Translations under genes and position numbers: made by a program | The notes under the pieces: generated by a model | What the model saw: the letters and a program-made list of their open reading frames with translations, nothing else | Told to the model about the DNA's origin: nothing | The model's database searches: none | In this document: piece by piece, positions 1 through 8,768 of the stretch | Numbering within the stretch: the first letter of the stretch is position 1 | How the letters are laid out: each line of letters opens with the position of its first letter | DNA from: Betaproteobacteria bacterium | GTDB taxonomy: Bacteria; Bdellovibrionota_B; Oligoflexia; Silvanigrellales; Silvanigrellaceae | DNA length: 64,000 nt | Reading direction: 5' to 3' | Assembly (NCBI GenBank): GCA_016868315.1 | Contig: VGHE01000002.1 | Coordinates: 406,466-470,465 of the forward strand

Positions 1-249
1 TCCCACTTCCACGAATTGGTACTCATCGTTATTTTGAACTGAGAAATCGTTGCAGGAATAGGGGAACTGTTCAAAGGCATCCGGAGTGTTTGTGTCTGAC
101 TTAATCATTGTAAGTGAGCAGCTCACGACGGTTGGATATTTGCGCGAGCGGCTTTCACTGCTCTGAGAACGGCTGACAGGGGTAAATGCTCCACAAAACA
201 TAAGCGCAGCGCAGGCGACAGCAAGCGAAGTGATTGGGCTCAATTTCAT
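1..249 (-). CDS. Secreted protein of unknown function (N-terminal part)
   Basis: The reading frame starts at an ATG at 249 and stays open to base 1, so only the first 83 residues are visible. They begin MKLSPITSLAVACAAL, a Sec-type signal peptide with a basic n-region and a hydrophobic core, followed by a polar Ser/Asn-rich region with two cysteines (about residues 44 and 66) that could pair after export. A GGAG stands about 9 nt upstream of the ATG. The gene is divergent from the metalloprotease gene at 438, with 188 bp between them. No family is recognisable in the visible part. Confidence 0.6.
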   Translation of the reverse strand, partial: MKLSPITSLAVACAALMFCGAFTPVSRSQSSESRSRKYPTVVSCSLTMIKSDTNTPDAFEQFPYSCNDFSVQNNDEYQFVEVG

Positions 250-437
250 TGGCAAGTTCTCCGGAAGAATTTTGCAACAAAGTCGCTGTGGCGCCGGCTC
301 TTGTCAAGAATTCTAGCCTTCTTTCTGAAGTCTCGCTCAAGCGGTAAGAACCAGTAGATTATTTGTTTTTTTCTGAAGGCTAAAGATTAGTCATCAATTT
401 CCGATACTAATACGGTTAAAAAGCATGAGGTGCGACT

Positions 438-1430
438 ATGATTATCAGGCTCTCGCTTTTCCTGACCCTTGCACTAATGGCTTCGGCGTGTCGGAACGCA
501 TCGTCCGAGGGGGTAGGCGAGGACGGTGAATCGGTCGTTTCTTCCTCTCCGCTATCCCTCAACGTTAAAGACTGGATTATTACTTCGGGTTTTATTGTGG
601 ACCTGAATGTTGAATCGGCAGGCAAGCGTTTGCAGTGGCTGGCACAGCAATCCACAAAGTTTGAGGTTAAGCCTGCCAATCCCTCGGAAGTTCCGGGAGC
701 AAACGGTTGCTACATTGACTTCAATTACCAGGGAAGCGTGAGCCGAATTCCCGTCGACGAAGGAGCGGCTCAACCTCATCCGAATGGTCGAGTGATGTAT
801 TGTAGAAGGGGACGACTCTTCTACGCCCCTGTAGATACGGCCTCTCCTCGGCTTCTGCAGGAGATGGGTGTTTCTTCATCTGAGCTAGCCGGGATACAGT
901 TTTATCGTGTTCCTACTCAGACCGTGAACGCCTGGGCGACTTATTTCGATGGAAAAGGAATTGTAGCGGTTTACGACGGTCTTGGAGCTGCAATGCGCGC
1001 AGGCGGGATTGATGAGAAATCCGGTGTTGGGATTACTCTGGGTCATGAAGTGGGCCACATTGTGGATATGAAAAAAGCGGGCTTCTCCAATCTAAATGCA
1101 GCTCGCCAACGCGTTGTTGCAACCTGTGAGTCGCGGCTCAAAGGACTTGACTCAAAATCGATTACTCTCGCTGTTCGCTCGGATACCTGTTCACGCGATA
1201 TGGCCTCGAATTCTCGCGGATATGAATATTCTGCCGACAATTTTGCAGTGAGTATTCTTGCCCGCAAGAAGTACCCGCAAACCTTCGACCCTTTTGCCTT
1301 TGTTGAATTTGCGCGAAAAATTGGTTCCGGAAAATATGATGCCTACGGGTCGCACCCAGATGGCGTTGAGCGTGGACTCCAAATGGAGCGCAGCCTTGAG
1401 CGCGTTGGTATCAAACGTAAAATCTTTTAA
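438..1430 (+). CDS. M48-like zinc metalloprotease lipoprotein
   Basis: This 330-residue protein starts with a lipoprotein signal (MIIRLSLFLTLALMASAC; Cys18 as the lipidation site). The zinc-protease helix LGHEVGHIVD sits near residues 202-211. Downstream, EYSADNFA matches the position of the third metal ligand in M48-type peptidases (usually ExEADxxA), and SHPDGVERGL near the C-terminus matches the conserved 'HP...R' of that family. A protease acting from the inner leaflet of the outer membrane or in the periplasm is therefore likely. The substrate is unknown. A GAGGTG lies ahead of the ATG. Its stop overlaps the stop of the convergent methyltransferase gene in the shared TTAA at 1427-1430. 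Confidence 0.75.
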   Translation: MIIRLSLFLTLALMASACRNASSEGVGEDGESVVSSSPLSLNVKDWIITSGFIVDLNVESAGKRLQWLAQQSTKFEVKPANPSEVPGANGCYIDFNYQGSVSRIPVDEGAAQPHPNGRVMYCRRGRLFYAPVDTASPRLLQEMGVSSSELAGIQFYRVPTQTVNAWATYFDGKGIVAVYDGLGAAMRAGGIDEKSGVGITLGHEVGHIVDMKKAGFSNLNAARQRVVATCESRLKGLDSKSITLAVRSDTCSRDMASNSRGYEYSADNFAVSILARKKYPQTFDPFAFVEFARKIGSGKYDAYGSHPDGVERGLQMERSLERVGIKRKIF

Positions 1431-2848
1431 CGCGCAGTGGTTCCGGGGTGCCAGAAGATAGAAATGACCTCCGCGTGCATCGTGTGAGCAAAGCAGTCAA
1501 ACAATGCAATGGAATGCATTTGGAAGGCTGCGTCCAGGAAGGGCTTGGTATCCCGGGCGAAGCTGGCCATGTCGCAGGCAATCCAAACCACAACGGTCGG
1601 AGTTGCTCTTTTGGTGAGAGCATTGGCCAATGCTCGGGCGGTAGGTGCGCCAATCCCATCGCGTGGTGGGTCGCACAAAAGAATGTCTGGAAGTTCGTTG
1701 GCACGCACGCGTGCAGCAATGAACTCCCGCACGTCATCGACCGTTGCTTGTGGCGCGATGCTCGGATGATTCGACTTCAACGCATTTATCGCCGGTGAAA
1801 TTCCCTCAACGCTCCATGTGGTCACTTGACGGGTGAGGCCAGCCGCCTTTGCAGGAAGATCTGAGAATGCCCCAGCACCACAATACAAATCCCACGCTGT
1901 CCAAGTGCGTTTGTTGCTGAGAGCCGCAAGCGCAGGAAGCCGCACGAGCGCCTTAAGTTGTTTGCTGATTTCAGAGCGGTAGAGATTCATCGCATCGCGG
2001 TGTGGCTGTAAAAATCCTTGCGGGGCAATGGAGAAGTGATCGATTTCGGGATGATTGATTTGGATGAAGCCGCGGTTGTCGAGCTGTGGGCCATTCCACT
2101 GCTTTACAAAGTTGTGCATCAGCTCACGCACTTTGGCTTCGGTTGCGTTGCCTGCAGAGCAGCGCACATCTTTGAGCCAAAGAGTTACGGTTTCGTTCTT
2201 TAGAACCGTTGCCTCAATCTGCATGTCAATGAGTCCTGTGCTTTCAAAAAGCTGGCTCATTTCAGGAGAGGTGAGACGTGCCAGCAGTTCTGCTCGCGCT
2301 CTGTCGAGCGGTGGGGATACAATCAGACACCCTTCAGCACTGACGACGTTATGTGATTTGCGCGCAAAAAAGCCCAATTCCGTGCCATTAAAATGCCAGC
2401 GCACGCGTTGACGGTAGCGCGACGTGATTCCCTGCTCACAGCGCAGCATGCGACCGGCAATTTGAATTTGCTCGACTGGCCATTGGCCAATGCGTCGGAG
2501 TGTCTGCACCAGCCATTGCTTCTTCAGAGTGAGTTGAGCTGAGGGTGTCACGTGCTGCAACTGACATCCGCCGCAGCTTTGCGCGCGACGGCAAGGTGGC
2601 TTTTGGCGCATGTCGGATTTTTTCGAAATGCCCACCATCTTTGCTTCGGCCATGGTGCTGGTCTCGTGTACAAGTGCCGCAGTAATAACCTCGCCGCCCA
2701 GCGCACCCTCAACGAAAACGACCTTGCCGTTGGCAAGTCGACCCACACCACGTCCGTCGGTGGCAGTGTCGTGCAACTCCAACTCGAATGTATGCACCTG
2801 GCGGTTTAAATTCTGAGTGTGTGTTTCGTTGTGCAAAAAAGACTCCAC
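1427..2848 (-). CDS. rlmD: RlmD/TrmA-family 23S rRNA (uracil-C5)-methyltransferase
   Basis: This 473-residue protein has the full RumA/RlmD layout. An N-terminal TRAM-type domain (about residues 18-76) is followed by [4Fe-4S] cysteines (C86-x5-C92-x2-C95 and later C174), then a Rossmann methyltransferase domain. SAM motif I is WDLYCGAGAF (319-328), motif IV is CDPPRDG (392-398) and the catalytic cysteine lies in IACDMASFARD (C425). The family methylates U1939 (RlmD) or U747 (RlmC) of 23S rRNA. The length and the cluster favour RlmD, but the exact target is inferred. The usual 'FxQxN' substrate loop reads FLQPH here. The start is either GTG at 2848 or TTG at 2836, which has a GGAG 6 nt upstream. 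It is the last gene of the minus-strand run beginning near 7.2 kb. Confidence 0.85.
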   Translation of the reverse strand: MESFLHNETHTQNLNRQVHTFELELHDTATDGRGVGRLANGKVVFVEGALGGEVITAALVHETSTMAEAKMVGISKKSDMRQKPPCRRAQSCGGCQLQHVTPSAQLTLKKQWLVQTLRRIGQWPVEQIQIAGRMLRCEQGITSRYRQRVRWHFNGTELGFFARKSHNVVSAEGCLIVSPPLDRARAELLARLTSPEMSQLFESTGLIDMQIEATVLKNETVTLWLKDVRCSAGNATEAKVRELMHNFVKQWNGPQLDNRGFIQINHPEIDHFSIAPQGFLQPHRDAMNLYRSEISKQLKALVRLPALAALSNKRTWTAWDLYCGAGAFSDLPAKAAGLTRQVTTWSVEGISPAINALKSNHPSIAPQATVDDVREFIAARVRANELPDILLCDPPRDGIGAPTARALANALTKRATPTVVVWIACDMASFARDTKPFLDAAFQMHSIALFDCFAHTMHAEVISIFWHPGTTAR

Positions 2849-2934
2849 GCAAAGCGGACAACACAGAGAGTTCTGGTGCAGTCCTGCTTAAATATATCAC
2901 ACATAATGCGACGGAAGTCACTCGAGGTCAAAAA

Positions 2935-4299
2935 TCAGTACGCATTCGGATGGATAAAACCCTTCAGAGGGGTGAGGACACAGATTTTGAGGTCGAGCCA
3001 TAGGCTCCAATTTTGAATGTACCAGAGGTCACATTCGATTCGCTTTTCAAGTGAAGTATTGCCGCGCCAGCCATTGATTTGTGCCCAACCCGTGATGCCA
3101 GCCTTGACCTTGTGGCGCAGCATGTAGCCGGGGAGGTTGTGACGGAACTGATCGACGAAGAACGGGCGCTCGGGTCGGGGTCCCACAACACTCATTTCAC
3201 CGCGCAACACGTTCCAAAACTGCGGGATTTCATCGAGGCTCGTTTTGCGCAGAAAGGCGCCTACACGTGTGACACGGGAATCATTCTTGCTCGCCCAAAC
3301 AGGACCCGATGAGCTCTCTGCATCGACCCGCATGCCACGGAACTTCAGGCAGTTGAAGGTTTTGCCGTCGAGACCCATGCGTTCTTGCTTATAAAAAATC
3401 GGTCCCGGGCTTGAGATTCGCACGGCCAATGCACAAGCCGCAAAAACGGGGCTCAATAAAAGCAACGCAAACGCTGAGAATACTAGATCGAACCCACGCT
3501 TGAGAATTCTTCCATAGCTGTCGAGACTGGAGCCATTTAAAACAATTGCTGGAAGAGCATCGAGCTGAATGATCCGCGGCACGAGGAATTCGGGAGCTTC
3601 AAAGTCCGGAACAACAATCACGTCCGCCAGAGTGTTACCCAGCACTTCATAAATCGTATGGAGTCGTGGAGTTTCTGAGGCAGAAGGAGCCAGGAAGACG
3701 ATGTCTACGTCGCCTGCATTCAGGCGCGCGCGCAAATCGGGAAGGTGAGAGATATCGAGTTGTGCATCTACCACCAACGCCCAGTCGCTACGATCTTGGA
3801 TCATTTTGACCATGCGTTCGGCAACAGCACCACTGCCCACGACAACCGCACGTCCCCGGGTTTTGCTGTGACGCAGATACCATCGGTTCAGCTTGCGTAA
3901 AAAACTGCGCCCAAAGGCAAGTGCAATAGGCGCAAGAACGAAGAATACGCCCATGGTGGCACGGCTGAAGCGGTGATCGTAAACAAAATAAACGGAGGCA
4001 ACAAAAACAACGAATGACATGAGATGTGCACGGGAAAGATCAAAGGCCTCTTCCCACACGCGGCGCCGTTCGAGGCTGCGCCGATAAACTCCCAGCGCTA
4101 CGAAAACCATCCCATACGAAAGAATAAGTGCAGGGAGCAGAGAGGCATAGCGCGAGAAGGTGTCGGTGCCTTTGGTGAGCTCGATGAGTTCGGTTTTGAA
4201 GCGGATAGTATAGGCCAAAATCCAGCACAGTGTGACACAAAGAAGGTCGATGCCACCGCGAAACACATTAAGGACTTGAGCGTGTTTGTGAATGCGCAT
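2935..4299 (-). CDS. Exopolysaccharide undecaprenyl-phosphate sugar phosphotransferase (WcaJ-like)
   Basis: This 454-residue polyisoprenyl-phosphate hexose-1-phosphate transferase has four to five N-terminal membrane segments (about 12-110), a middle nucleotide-binding-like region ([12 protein letters not shown] near 150), one further membrane helix near 275-295 and the conserved catalytic C-terminal domain. The latter shows [50 protein letters not shown] and [15 protein letters not shown], the signature of the bacterial sugar transferase family. These enzymes load the first sugar phosphate onto undecaprenyl phosphate at the cytoplasmic face to start a capsule or exopolysaccharide repeat. The ATG has AAGG 6 nt upstream and lies 2 nt after the stop of the upstream glycosyltransferase gene, so the two are probably co-transcribed. 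Confidence 0.9.
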   Translation of the reverse strand: MRIHKHAQVLNVFRGGIDLLCVTLCWILAYTIRFKTELIELTKGTDTFSRYASLLPALILSYGMVFVALGVYRRSLERRRVWEEAFDLSRAHLMSFVVFVASVYFVYDHRFSRATMGVFFVLAPIALAFGRSFLRKLNRWYLRHSKTRGRAVVVGSGAVAERMVKMIQDRSDWALVVDAQLDISHLPDLRARLNAGDVDIVFLAPSASETPRLHTIYEVLGNTLADVIVVPDFEAPEFLVPRIIQLDALPAIVLNGSSLDSYGRILKRGFDLVFSAFALLLLSPVFAACALAVRISSPGPIFYKQERMGLDGKTFNCLKFRGMRVDAESSSGPVWASKNDSRVTRVGAFLRKTSLDEIPQFWNVLRGEMSVVGPRPERPFFVDQFRHNLPGYMLRHKVKAGITGWAQINGWRGNTSLEKRIECDLWYIQNWSLWLDLKICVLTPLKGFIHPNAY

Positions 4300-4301
4300 T
4301 C

Positions 4302-5450
4302 TCAGCCTTTTTCCAACAGAGTCAAAATGTGATCGGCCAGGTTCTCCGCAAAGCGTTCATGCGAGAATGAGCCTGCATGAGCTCGCAGTGTTTGGGTATC
4401 CACATCCACTGCCAATGCCTTGCGCAAAGCCAGCTCCAAAGATGCGGTGTCTCCAAGCTCGAACAGGCTTCCTGTACGACCATCGGTGACCGTTTCGCCC
4501 GTGCCCCCCTGCTTCGGAGCAACGACCCAGCACCCTGATGCCATGGCTTCGAGCGGGACAATGCCAAAATCTTCCAGCGCGGGAAAGAGGAGTACCTTGT
4601 GAGTCTCGTAAAGCGAGGCCACATCAGCGTCAGAGGGCTCAATGTTAAGGCGCACCAACGGATGGTTGCTGTATTTTTGGGCAGCAAGTTGCAGTTCGGC
4701 ACCCTGTCCGGCGGCTGTGACCGGGATGCCCCAGCGGACACACAAATCGAGTGCTTCCAACATTTTTTTGTAAGGCACCCAGGCTCCAAACAGCAGCACC
4801 CGATTTTCCCTTGCCTGAGCCAGCGGCTTTTGTGCAAAGCGGCTCAGATCAACCGAGGGGTGAACAACTACTGCATGACGGCGGTAGTAGAGTTCGCACC
4901 GCCTGGCGACAAAATGGCTGTTGGCAACGAGGAGGTCGACCCGTGCTGTTGAACACACGTCCCACATGCGCAGCTTTTGAAGCAACGCACGCCGCAGGAT
5001 TTCGAGCGGTGAGGTGAGCGCTACGGCTTTCGGGAAGTAGTTGTGCTCCTGATCCCAGGCATAGCGCATCGGGCTGTGGATATAGCAGAGGTGTTTGGCG
5101 TGAGGCGGTGGAATAATTCCTTTGGCTGCGCAACTGCTGCTGCTGATAATCAGGTCGAAGCCATTGAGGTTGAAGCTCTCTGCAGCCATGGGCAACCAAG
5201 GCAACAGTAGCTTATAGATTTTTCCAACTCCCGGCAGGCGGTTCAGAAATGATTTAATTGAGTTGTGCTTGTTTTGTGTGAGCAGTACTTTTTCGGGCTG
5301 CCCAAGTAAACAATGCAGCTCTGCTTGAGGAAACAGGTTAAGAATCTGCTCGAGAACGCGCTCTCCGCCTCTGCGCACGAAAACCCAGTCGTGCACAACC
5401 GCCACCCTCATATTGCGAGTGCGTTCTTTGAGTTGAGTCACCGAACTCAT
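4302..5450 (-). CDS. Family 4 glycosyltransferase (WbaZ-like)
   Basis: This is a 382-residue GT-B glycosyltransferase. The N-terminal domain opens with VAVVHDWVFVRRGGERVL, typical of the WbaZ/mannosyltransferase-like subgroup, and has YIHSPMRYAWD in the middle. The C-terminal domain carries LLFGAWVPYKK and the GT4 E-x7-E motif (ALEDFGIVPLEAMASG). It is expected to add a sugar from a nucleotide donor to the lipid-linked intermediate made by the adjacent transferase. The start ATG overlaps the stop of the upstream NFACT gene as ATGA and has a GGAG 9 nt before it, which supports translational coupling. Starting at Met14 would remove a 13-residue extension not usual in the family, so the true start is not fully certain. 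Confidence 0.88.
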   Translation of the reverse strand: MSSVTQLKERTRNMRVAVVHDWVFVRRGGERVLEQILNLFPQAELHCLLGQPEKVLLTQNKHNSIKSFLNRLPGVGKIYKLLLPWLPMAAESFNLNGFDLIISSSSCAAKGIIPPPHAKHLCYIHSPMRYAWDQEHNYFPKAVALTSPLEILRRALLQKLRMWDVCSTARVDLLVANSHFVARRCELYYRRHAVVVHPSVDLSRFAQKPLAQARENRVLLFGAWVPYKKMLEALDLCVRWGIPVTAAGQGAELQLAAQKYSNHPLVRLNIEPSDADVASLYETHKVLLFPALEDFGIVPLEAMASGCWVVAPKQGGTGETVTDGRTGSLFELGDTASLELALRKALAVDVDTQTLRAHAGSFSHERFAENLADHILTLLEKG

Positions 5451-7210
5451 TCCTGCTTCTCCATAAACATTTGCAGTTCAATCTGAGAATACCTGACAAA
5501 TCGGTGTTCGCTACGCCGCACGATCACTTTTCCCGGTGGAAGGTCTTTGCGCTTGTCGAGATCGCCACGCTGAGCAACGTAAACATCGGCCTCTTGAGCT
5601 CGCGTCTGCTTTGAATGATGGATGGCCAGCATGGCGGCTTCCTTCAGGGCAGCATCGGAGGGCTTCGCACCTTTGGGTTTCTCGAGCCAAACGTGACTTC
5701 CTTCCCCTGTCACCACGTGCACCCAGGTGTGATGCGATGGCATGAGCTTCAGCATGGCATCGGCATCGGCTGCTGATTTTGAAACCCGCAGAAATTCACC
5801 GGAGCTCGCCCGATAAGAACGATACGGCAGACGTCGCTCGCGTTCAGCTTCAAGCGCTGCTGATTTTTGTTGTCCGGCAGTCCAAGTGACTTCGAGGACA
5901 GTGAGCAGCCGTTGCACGGAAACCAAATGCGTAACCTCGCGTGCTAGGCTGAGCTGAGCGTTGCGGATTTCCTCGGGCAGAGCGCGGCAATCTGCACCTG
6001 CACGAATGACTGAATCTTCAAACCGCTCCAGAGCCACACGGCTCTCCTCAACGCGGCGCTCGAGTTCATCTCTGCGCCGTTTGAGTTTTTCCAGTGTGTC
6101 GAAGGTTGCACTCACCAAATCGCCTGGCGACTGTCCCGGCTTGAGAGTGATGATGGGCGGCAAACTGGCGCTTGTGATGAGTTCGGGTGGTACGTGCCAC
6201 TGCGAGAACCCTTTAGGCCACATATAAATATGCGCCCTGAGCGCCTCTGCGCGCGAGCGCAGAGCATTGAGCTCATGCACTGCAGGGAGATCGGCTTTTT
6301 GCCGTTGCAAACGCCTTTCAAGGAACTGAATCCGTGTGCGCGCAGCGCGGCGTACGTGAGTGGGGAGCAGGTTGAGTGCTCCTTGAAGAGTCATCTCAGG
6401 TTGAGGAGGCGCTGCTGCTGTAACTGGCTGTTGAGGAGTTTCTTCCTGAAATCTGCCTGCTCCCGCAGGAATCATGAGCGGAGGTAAGGCCGTGTGAACG
6501 ATGTTTTCGCTCGCATTTAACAATGCTGCGGGCTGCGCTTCTGCTGTGCTGGTGGCAGAGACTTCTGCAACATCTGTAGCAAGACTGCGCAGGCACGAGA
6601 AAACCAAGGGCTGGGTGAACGTCGCTCGGCGCTTGGTTTTTGTGTTTTCAAGTGACCATTCGCAGTGGCTCTCGAAAAAATCTTCCTTGCCCATATATCC
6701 ACTGCACTGGGAGGCGTAGCGCTCAGGAACGCCTTGATGCTTGTGCGCAACACAAACGCGTGCGGGACGGTGGTCAAGATCAAGTACGAGGCAATTGGGT
6801 GCATCTGCCGGCCAATCCCGACTGTCTTCGAAATTTTCTCCTGGAGGTGCAAATTCAATGATTACAGCGACAGGCTCAATACTGAGTAGAACCTGGTGTA
6901 CTTTTCTTCCTTGAAGATATTTGCGCGCCATCTGAACAACAGAGTTGGGTTTTGGTTGTGCCTGCGGGCGCGCGGAGCCCAATGCTATGCCTGATCCGGT
7001 GCGTTGGATGCTGAGCAAAACCGGGTCGCGCGGAGCACCTGGCTTGTAGATGTTGAGCACAAGAAAGCCATCATCGGATGCTGTGATTTTTTGAACTGTG
7101 GCATGGCGCAACCGCTCGAACACGAGAGTGAACTTTTTTTGCCACAGGCCGAGGCGCGCCCAATGCGGAGCAATCTCCTGGAAGAAACGTGGGGTGGTTG
7201 TCGGCTGCAT
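5447..7210 (-). CDS. NFACT-family protein (RqcH/Rqc2-like)
   Basis: From the ATG at 7210 (GAAGG 7 nt upstream) this is 587 residues, close to the usual size of bacterial RqcH. The C-terminus is a clear NFACT-R (DUF814) domain: HTWVHVVTGEGSHVWLEKP, then AAMLAIHHSKQTR, then PPGKVIVRRSEHRFV. The N-terminus resembles a diverged NFACT-N domain (RLRHATVQKI, VLNIYKPG, VQMARKYLQGRKV). A long charged helical stretch rich in Arg/Glu/Leu between about residues 290 and 450 would be the CC-M coiled coil. RqcH binds the split 50S subunit and peptidyl-tRNA and adds alanine tails to stalled chains. That role is inferred, because the N-terminal half is weakly conserved. A TTG at 7342 would give a longer form, but the extra residues look non-coding. 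It leads a run of exopolysaccharide genes. Confidence 0.78.
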   Translation of the reverse strand: MQPTTTPRFFQEIAPHWARLGLWQKKFTLVFERLRHATVQKITASDDGFLVLNIYKPGAPRDPVLLSIQRTGSGIALGSARPQAQPKPNSVVQMARKYLQGRKVHQVLLSIEPVAVIIEFAPPGENFEDSRDWPADAPNCLVLDLDHRPARVCVAHKHQGVPERYASQCSGYMGKEDFFESHCEWSLENTKTKRRATFTQPLVFSCLRSLATDVAEVSATSTAEAQPAALLNASENIVHTALPPLMIPAGAGRFQEETPQQPVTAAAPPQPEMTLQGALNLLPTHVRRAARTRIQFLERRLQRQKADLPAVHELNALRSRAEALRAHIYMWPKGFSQWHVPPELITSASLPPIITLKPGQSPGDLVSATFDTLEKLKRRRDELERRVEESRVALERFEDSVIRAGADCRALPEEIRNAQLSLAREVTHLVSVQRLLTVLEVTWTAGQQKSAALEAERERRLPYRSYRASSGEFLRVSKSAADADAMLKLMPSHHTWVHVVTGEGSHVWLEKPKGAKPSDAALKEAAMLAIHHSKQTRAQEADVYVAQRGDLDKRKDLPPGKVIVRRSEHRFVRYSQIELQMFMEKQE

Positions 7211-7441
7211 GTGCGGACCTTCGTGTGTTGCGGAGGTATCAGAGATTATTGAGCGGGCAGCAGGTCTGTTCGAGGACAAGCAGTTCCAGCGCGCGGCCAT
7301 AGTTCCCGACAACGTCCCAAGAGATATGCTCTCCCCGGGCAAAAATCAAACCAAATGGCAAAGTTGCTTTGACTCACCGGGGGGGTTCCCTGTAGCTTCG
7401 CAGGACTTTCTTTCAGGCTTTGCAACGGGGGTTTGGGGGCG

Positions 7442-8740
7442 ATGAAATGGCCACACAAAGTCCGTGTTTTTTTCTTCCTGATTTGTTGTCAAGGATTTCC
7501 AGTCTACGCAGACACTGCGCAACCTCAGCCGTCTACGCCGCTTGATTTTTCGGCTGTGCTGCAAAAGGTCAGGGCTGTTTCGTACTCGCTTCAGCGCAGT
7601 CAGCAACTGGTGGAGGCAGCTCAGGCCTCCCATGCGGCCACTGGTCTTCAAGACTTTCCAGCGCTGCAGCTCTCGAACGGATTGGCCTACCAGCAATCTG
7701 TGGGCAAGCTGCGGCAGCAACATGCGTTGGCGCTGAGTGCCACCTTGTGGGATTTTGGGCGACAGCAGGCGCAAGAATTGCGCGCGCAGGCTCAAGTTGA
7801 ATTGAGCGAAGCTCAGCTCAGTGAGCAAGATGAAGTTCTGCGTGCAAAAACAGCCCGCTATTACGTCGCATTACACGCGGCAGAGCGAATTCTTGCCCTG
7901 GCTGAAGAGCAGCTGCGCAATGCGCAGAGCAAATTGCAAACAGTCAATGCTGCATACAGACGCGGGGAACGGCCACAGACAGATGTGGTCAAACTCAAAG
8001 TTGAAGAGGGGCGTGCGCAGCTTTTTCTTTCTCGTTCCCAAGATGAACATGCAGCTCTTTCAGCGCAGTTGTTGCTTTCCACTCTGGCCGACAGCACATC
8101 GTTCAACGCTCAACCGCGTCTCCGTTTCAAACCTCTCCCCGAGCGGGCGGTGGCGCAGTGGTCTGAGCTTTTTGTAGGCTGGGAAAAGCATGTGCCCGAG
8201 TCTGCGAGTTTTCTTAAAATCGTTGCAAATGAAAAAGCAGTGCAGGCCGAGCTTCACTCTATTGATGCCGAACGCTTTCCAACCATCGGGAGTACGGCTG
8301 CGCTGCAGGCTAATGGCAGTCTTTTGCCCATCAAACCTGATTTTCTTGCGCAATTGAACCTGCAGTACAGCATTCCATTAACATCGCAGCGCAATATGCG
8401 GCGTTCAGCGCTGCTGGCGCGCGTCAAAGAAATACAGCTCAATCTCACCGAGGAGAATAAAAACCGTCGCGATAAAGTTGTTCAAAGCAGAATTCGTGCG
8501 CAAGGTGTGTTGCGAACACTCGATTTACAGCGGGCTCAAATTGAAACCTTGCTCGAGTACCAAAAACTGATCCGCAACCGGTATTTTGCAGGCCGTGCGA
8601 CTTTACTTGAGCTCACCACAACCGAAGATGACCTGCTCGCACAGCGACTCGAGCTGGCTCGGCTGCAGTCGAATTTGTATCTTATTGCCCTCGATGCTGC
8701 CGATGCCCTCGGAGGAAAACACATTGAAGAACTCTTCTAA
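7442..8740 (+). CDS. TolC-family outer-membrane efflux protein
   Basis: Starting at the ATG at 7442, this 432-residue protein opens with a Sec signal peptide (cleavage likely after VYA) and then shows two outer-membrane-efflux-protein halves of long amphipathic helices. Features typical of the family are the Ala/Gln/Glu-rich helices, LSATLWDFGRQQAQELRAQ in the first half and LLEYQKLIRNRYFAGRATLLELTTTEDDL near the end of the second. It should form the trimeric channel-tunnel that joins the RND pump encoded next. A TTG at 7433 is an alternative start. It is divergent from the NFACT gene and is followed by the adaptor gene after 28 bp. Confidence 0.9.
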   Translation: MKWPHKVRVFFFLICCQGFPVYADTAQPQPSTPLDFSAVLQKVRAVSYSLQRSQQLVEAAQASHAATGLQDFPALQLSNGLAYQQSVGKLRQQHALALSATLWDFGRQQAQELRAQAQVELSEAQLSEQDEVLRAKTARYYVALHAAERILALAEEQLRNAQSKLQTVNAAYRRGERPQTDVVKLKVEEGRAQLFLSRSQDEHAALSAQLLLSTLADSTSFNAQPRLRFKPLPERAVAQWSELFVGWEKHVPESASFLKIVANEKAVQAELHSIDAERFPTIGSTAALQANGSLLPIKPDFLAQLNLQYSIPLTSQRNMRRSALLARVKEIQLNLTEENKNRRDKVVQSRIRAQGVLRTLDLQRAQIETLLEYQKLIRNRYFAGRATLLELTTTEDDLLAQRLELARLQSNLYLIALDAADALGGKHIEELF

Positions 8741-8768
8741 GAACCAATTTTCGTTGCGAGGGAATACT

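Noticed and set aside
7211-7342. Longer TTG-started form of the NFACT protein
   Set aside because: The extra 44 residues are not NFACT-like and the ATG at 7210 has a ribosome-binding site. The extension also runs into the divergent promoter region.
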